Source of the DNA: DAIOEK01 sp963828285
GTDB taxonomy: Bacteria; Chloroflexota; Anaerolineae; Anaerolineales; Anaerolineaceae
Direction: 5' to 3'
Assembly: GCA_963828285.1 (NCBI GenBank)
Contig: CAWHEB010000006.1
Coordinates: forward strand, 62,001 to 126,000
DNA: 64,000 nucleotides
Position numbers and translations under genes: made by a program. This document shows positions 62,512-64,000 of this stretch, in pieces. Positions within the stretch are counted from its first letter, which is position 1. Every line of letters starts with the position of its first letter. Under the pieces are notes generated by a model that saw only the letters and a list, made by a program, of their open reading frames with translations, had not been told where the DNA came from and searched no databases.

Positions 62512-63296
62512 TTATGACTTATATTGAAAGTTACACGGTTACTTTTTCGATCATCCTTGGATTTGTGACATTACTCTGGCTGGTCAGTTTGGTCTTGAAA
62601 AATTCAAGTATCGTCGATATTTTCTGGGGAACCGGATTTGTTATAGCCAGTTGGATCTATTTTGCCATGTCACCCGATGGATTCATTGTCCGTAAATTAT
62701 TGATTTGTCTCTTGGTCACAATTTGGGGATTCCGTCTTTCCATTCATATCCTTCTGCGAAATTGGGGAAAACCAGAAGATTTCCGTTATCAAAGATGGCG
62801 AAATGAATCTGGTGAATCCTGGTGGTGGCGTAGTTGGATACGGGTCTTCCTGCTGCAGGGAGTGTTGTTATGGATTATTTCAGCTCCCTTACTTGTAGCC
62901 CAACGATCTGCTCTGCCTGATCGTCTGATCTTCCTGGATTATCTAGGCGCCGTGATTTGGTTGGTCGGTTTCTTCTTCGAGACAATGGGTGATTTGCAAT
63001 TGGCCAATTTTAAATCAGATCCGAAGAACAAGGGACAGGTGATGAAATCAGGTGTTTGGAAATACAGTCGGCATCCAAATTACTTTGGCGATTCTACTCA
63101 ATGGTGGGGATACTATCTCATTGCCGCTGCAGCAGGCGGGTGGTGGACGATCTTCAGTCCAATTCTCATGACCTTTTTCCTGGTCCGCGTTTCTGGGGTG
63201 GCGTTGCTTGAAAAAACCATGAAATCCCGCCCAATGTACAACGAATATATTCAACGAACAAGCGCATTTATTCCGTGGTTTCCGCGAAAGAAATAG
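62508..63296 (+). CDS. DUF1295 (steroid 5-alpha-reductase-like) membrane protein
   Basis: 262 residues, about six helices. IVDIFWGTGFV near residue 32, WGFRLSIHILLRNWGKPEDFRYQ and GVWKYSRHPNYFGDSTQWWGYYL are the family motifs; the last resembles the ICMT/delta-14 sterol reductase cofactor region. Enzyme activity unproven. Coupled to degV by an ATGA overlap. Confidence 0.9.
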   Translation: MIMTYIESYTVTFSIILGFVTLLWLVSLVLKNSSIVDIFWGTGFVIASWIYFAMSPDGFIVRKLLICLLVTIWGFRLSIHILLRNWGKPEDFRYQRWRNESGESWWWRSWIRVFLLQGVLLWIISAPLLVAQRSALPDRLIFLDYLGAVIWLVGFFFETMGDLQLANFKSDPKNKGQVMKSGVWKYSRHPNYFGDSTQWWGYYLIAAAAGGWWTIFSPILMTFFLVRVSGVALLEKTMKSRPMYNEYIQRTSAFIPWFPRKK

Positions 63297-63317
63297 TCTA
63301 CGTATATAAGGATTGTT

Positions 63318-63647
63318 ATGAAGATTGCAAAGATCATCGCTTTCACCGGCTTACTAGCTATGACTGTCATTTTGGTATATGGTTTTAGAATTGGGAACTT
63401 TTCTGAGGAGGGCGCGAAATTGCTTTCCATGCCCTGGGGAATCGTCTCACTGGTTGATCTATACGTTGGTTTTGCTCTGTTTTCCTGTTGGATCGTATAT
63501 CGCGAGAAGGCTGTATTCCCCTCAGTAATCTGGGTAGTATTAATGATGACTCTGGGTTTTTGGACAGGAGCATTATATACATTGATCGCACTCCAGAGCA
63601 GCAATAACGATTGGAAGAAGTTTTGGTTCGGCAGAAGATTAAACTAA
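63318..63647 (+). CDS. DUF1475 family small membrane protein
   Basis: 109 residues with three hydrophobic segments. PWGIVSLVDLYVGFALFSCWIVYRE and FWTGALYTLIALQSS are typical of DUF1475. Function unknown; lies 21 bases after the DUF1295 gene, so probably the last gene of that run. Confidence 0.82.
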   Translation: MKIAKIIAFTGLLAMTVILVYGFRIGNFSEEGAKLLSMPWGIVSLVDLYVGFALFSCWIVYREKAVFPSVIWVVLMMTLGFWTGALYTLIALQSSNNDWKKFWFGRRLN

Positions 63648-63977
63648 TTCATTTGCCGATGCTTTTCACACTGTTATGGATGCTAATAATATTTAGCTCT
63701 CTTTGATGGCAATGGTGTATTGCCTGCCAATTATTGGAGGAGATCTTTCACAGTGTTATGTGTGCAATTTAACATTTGCCGAACTGGATTGTATGATCCA
63801 ATCGGATGGCTGTCATCTGATTTCATATTACCCGGTTGTTTATTTCTAAGTTGCACTTCATCGGACGATGTTTTTACACAAAATCTTCACTATCCCATCG
63901 CTGGATAACTGGTCAAAGGCAGACCGAATGGGTAACTGCATTTATAATTAATTCAGATATTTACATCGGAGTCCAAA
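63648..63977. other. Intergenic stretch without a supported gene
   Basis: 330 bases. The one open frame here is short and unnatural in composition (TTG start, Cys-rich), so I leave it out. A TATAAT at 63943-63948 with CGGAG at 63967-63971 marks the promoter and ribosome site of the next gene. Confidence 0.6.
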
Positions 63978-64000
63978 ATGCAACCAGTCAATCTTACGAA
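63978..64000 (+). CDS. Start of a gene cut by the window edge
   Basis: ATG at 63978 preceded by CGGAG at six bases and TATAAT 30 bases upstream. Only seven codons (MQPVNLT) are visible, so no product can be named. Confidence 0.55.

Noticed and set aside
63720..63908. 62-codon frame near the right end
   Set aside because: TTG start without a ribosome site and Cys-rich, unnatural composition; treated as chance.
1..64000. CRISPR array to accompany the Csx15-like gene
   Set aside because: I found no series of evenly spaced direct repeats on reading the window.

Overview
The window is 64 kb of dense bacterial chromosome with about 45% G+C by eye. Gene content and family variants (a diacylglycerol glucosyltransferase/MGDG-synthase-like enzyme, V4R and DUF4388 proteins, a DUF2085 protein, Tat-exported DUF362 and flavodoxin proteins) look like Chloroflexota, probably an Anaerolineae-type heterotroph. 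That placement is inference from gene families; there is no rRNA in the window. One tRNA (Glu, anticodon CUC) is present. I see no phage, insertion sequence or CRISPR array.

Layout. 1-6.5 kb (minus): end of a surface-polysaccharide cluster (flippase, epimerase, nucleotide-sugar dehydrogenase) joined to a housekeeping string (uracil-DNA glycosylase, rimI, tsaB, tsaE, GT28 glycosyltransferase, DUF951). 6.5-9.6 kb (plus): M50 protease, a dehydrogenase-like Rossmann protein, GIY-YIG protein, galactokinase. 9.6-19.2 kb: phosphoribosyltransferase, era, YhhN, YitT, FmdB, proC, sbcD-sbcC and a thioredoxin pair. 19.2-25 kb: membrane proteins, ArsC-type reductase, tRNA-Glu, a GT39-like protein and a Ca/Na antiporter. 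25-33 kb (plus): an acetate-kinase homologue followed by a degenerate half-length relative, then pstSCAB, a DUF362 protein and a NapH-NapG-like iron-sulfur fusion. 33-40 kb: PAP2-like protein, xseBA, and small membrane, DinB, META, VOC and MFS genes. 40.2-46.4 kb (plus): a TPP riboswitch with terminator leads thiN-thiB-thiP-thiQ (thiP heavily frameshifted), then DUF402, HicB/DinB-like and Csx15-like genes. 46.4-49.4 kb (minus): a V4R protein, a small GTPase, a DUF4388 protein and a GT2 glycosyltransferase. 49.6-64 kb: methyltransferase, Tat flavodoxin, two DegV proteins, DUF47-PiT phosphate transport, PLP enzyme, lipoprotein, MacB-like ABC exporter, peroxiredoxin-like protein and small membrane proteins.

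How they work together. Phosphate enters by a high-affinity PstSCAB system and a separate DUF47-PiT pair. Thiamine is imported and pyrophosphorylated under TPP control. SbcCD, ExoVII and UDG serve DNA repair. TsaB, TsaE and RimI belong to t6A tRNA and protein modification.

Quality. At least nine genes are broken by single-base shifts, and nearly all can be repaired by removing one base. This points to insertion-biased sequence error more than natural decay, although thiP carries about six shifts in 0.5 kb. Several genes lie directly behind a TATAAT box with almost no leader, which suggests leaderless or very short-leader mRNAs.
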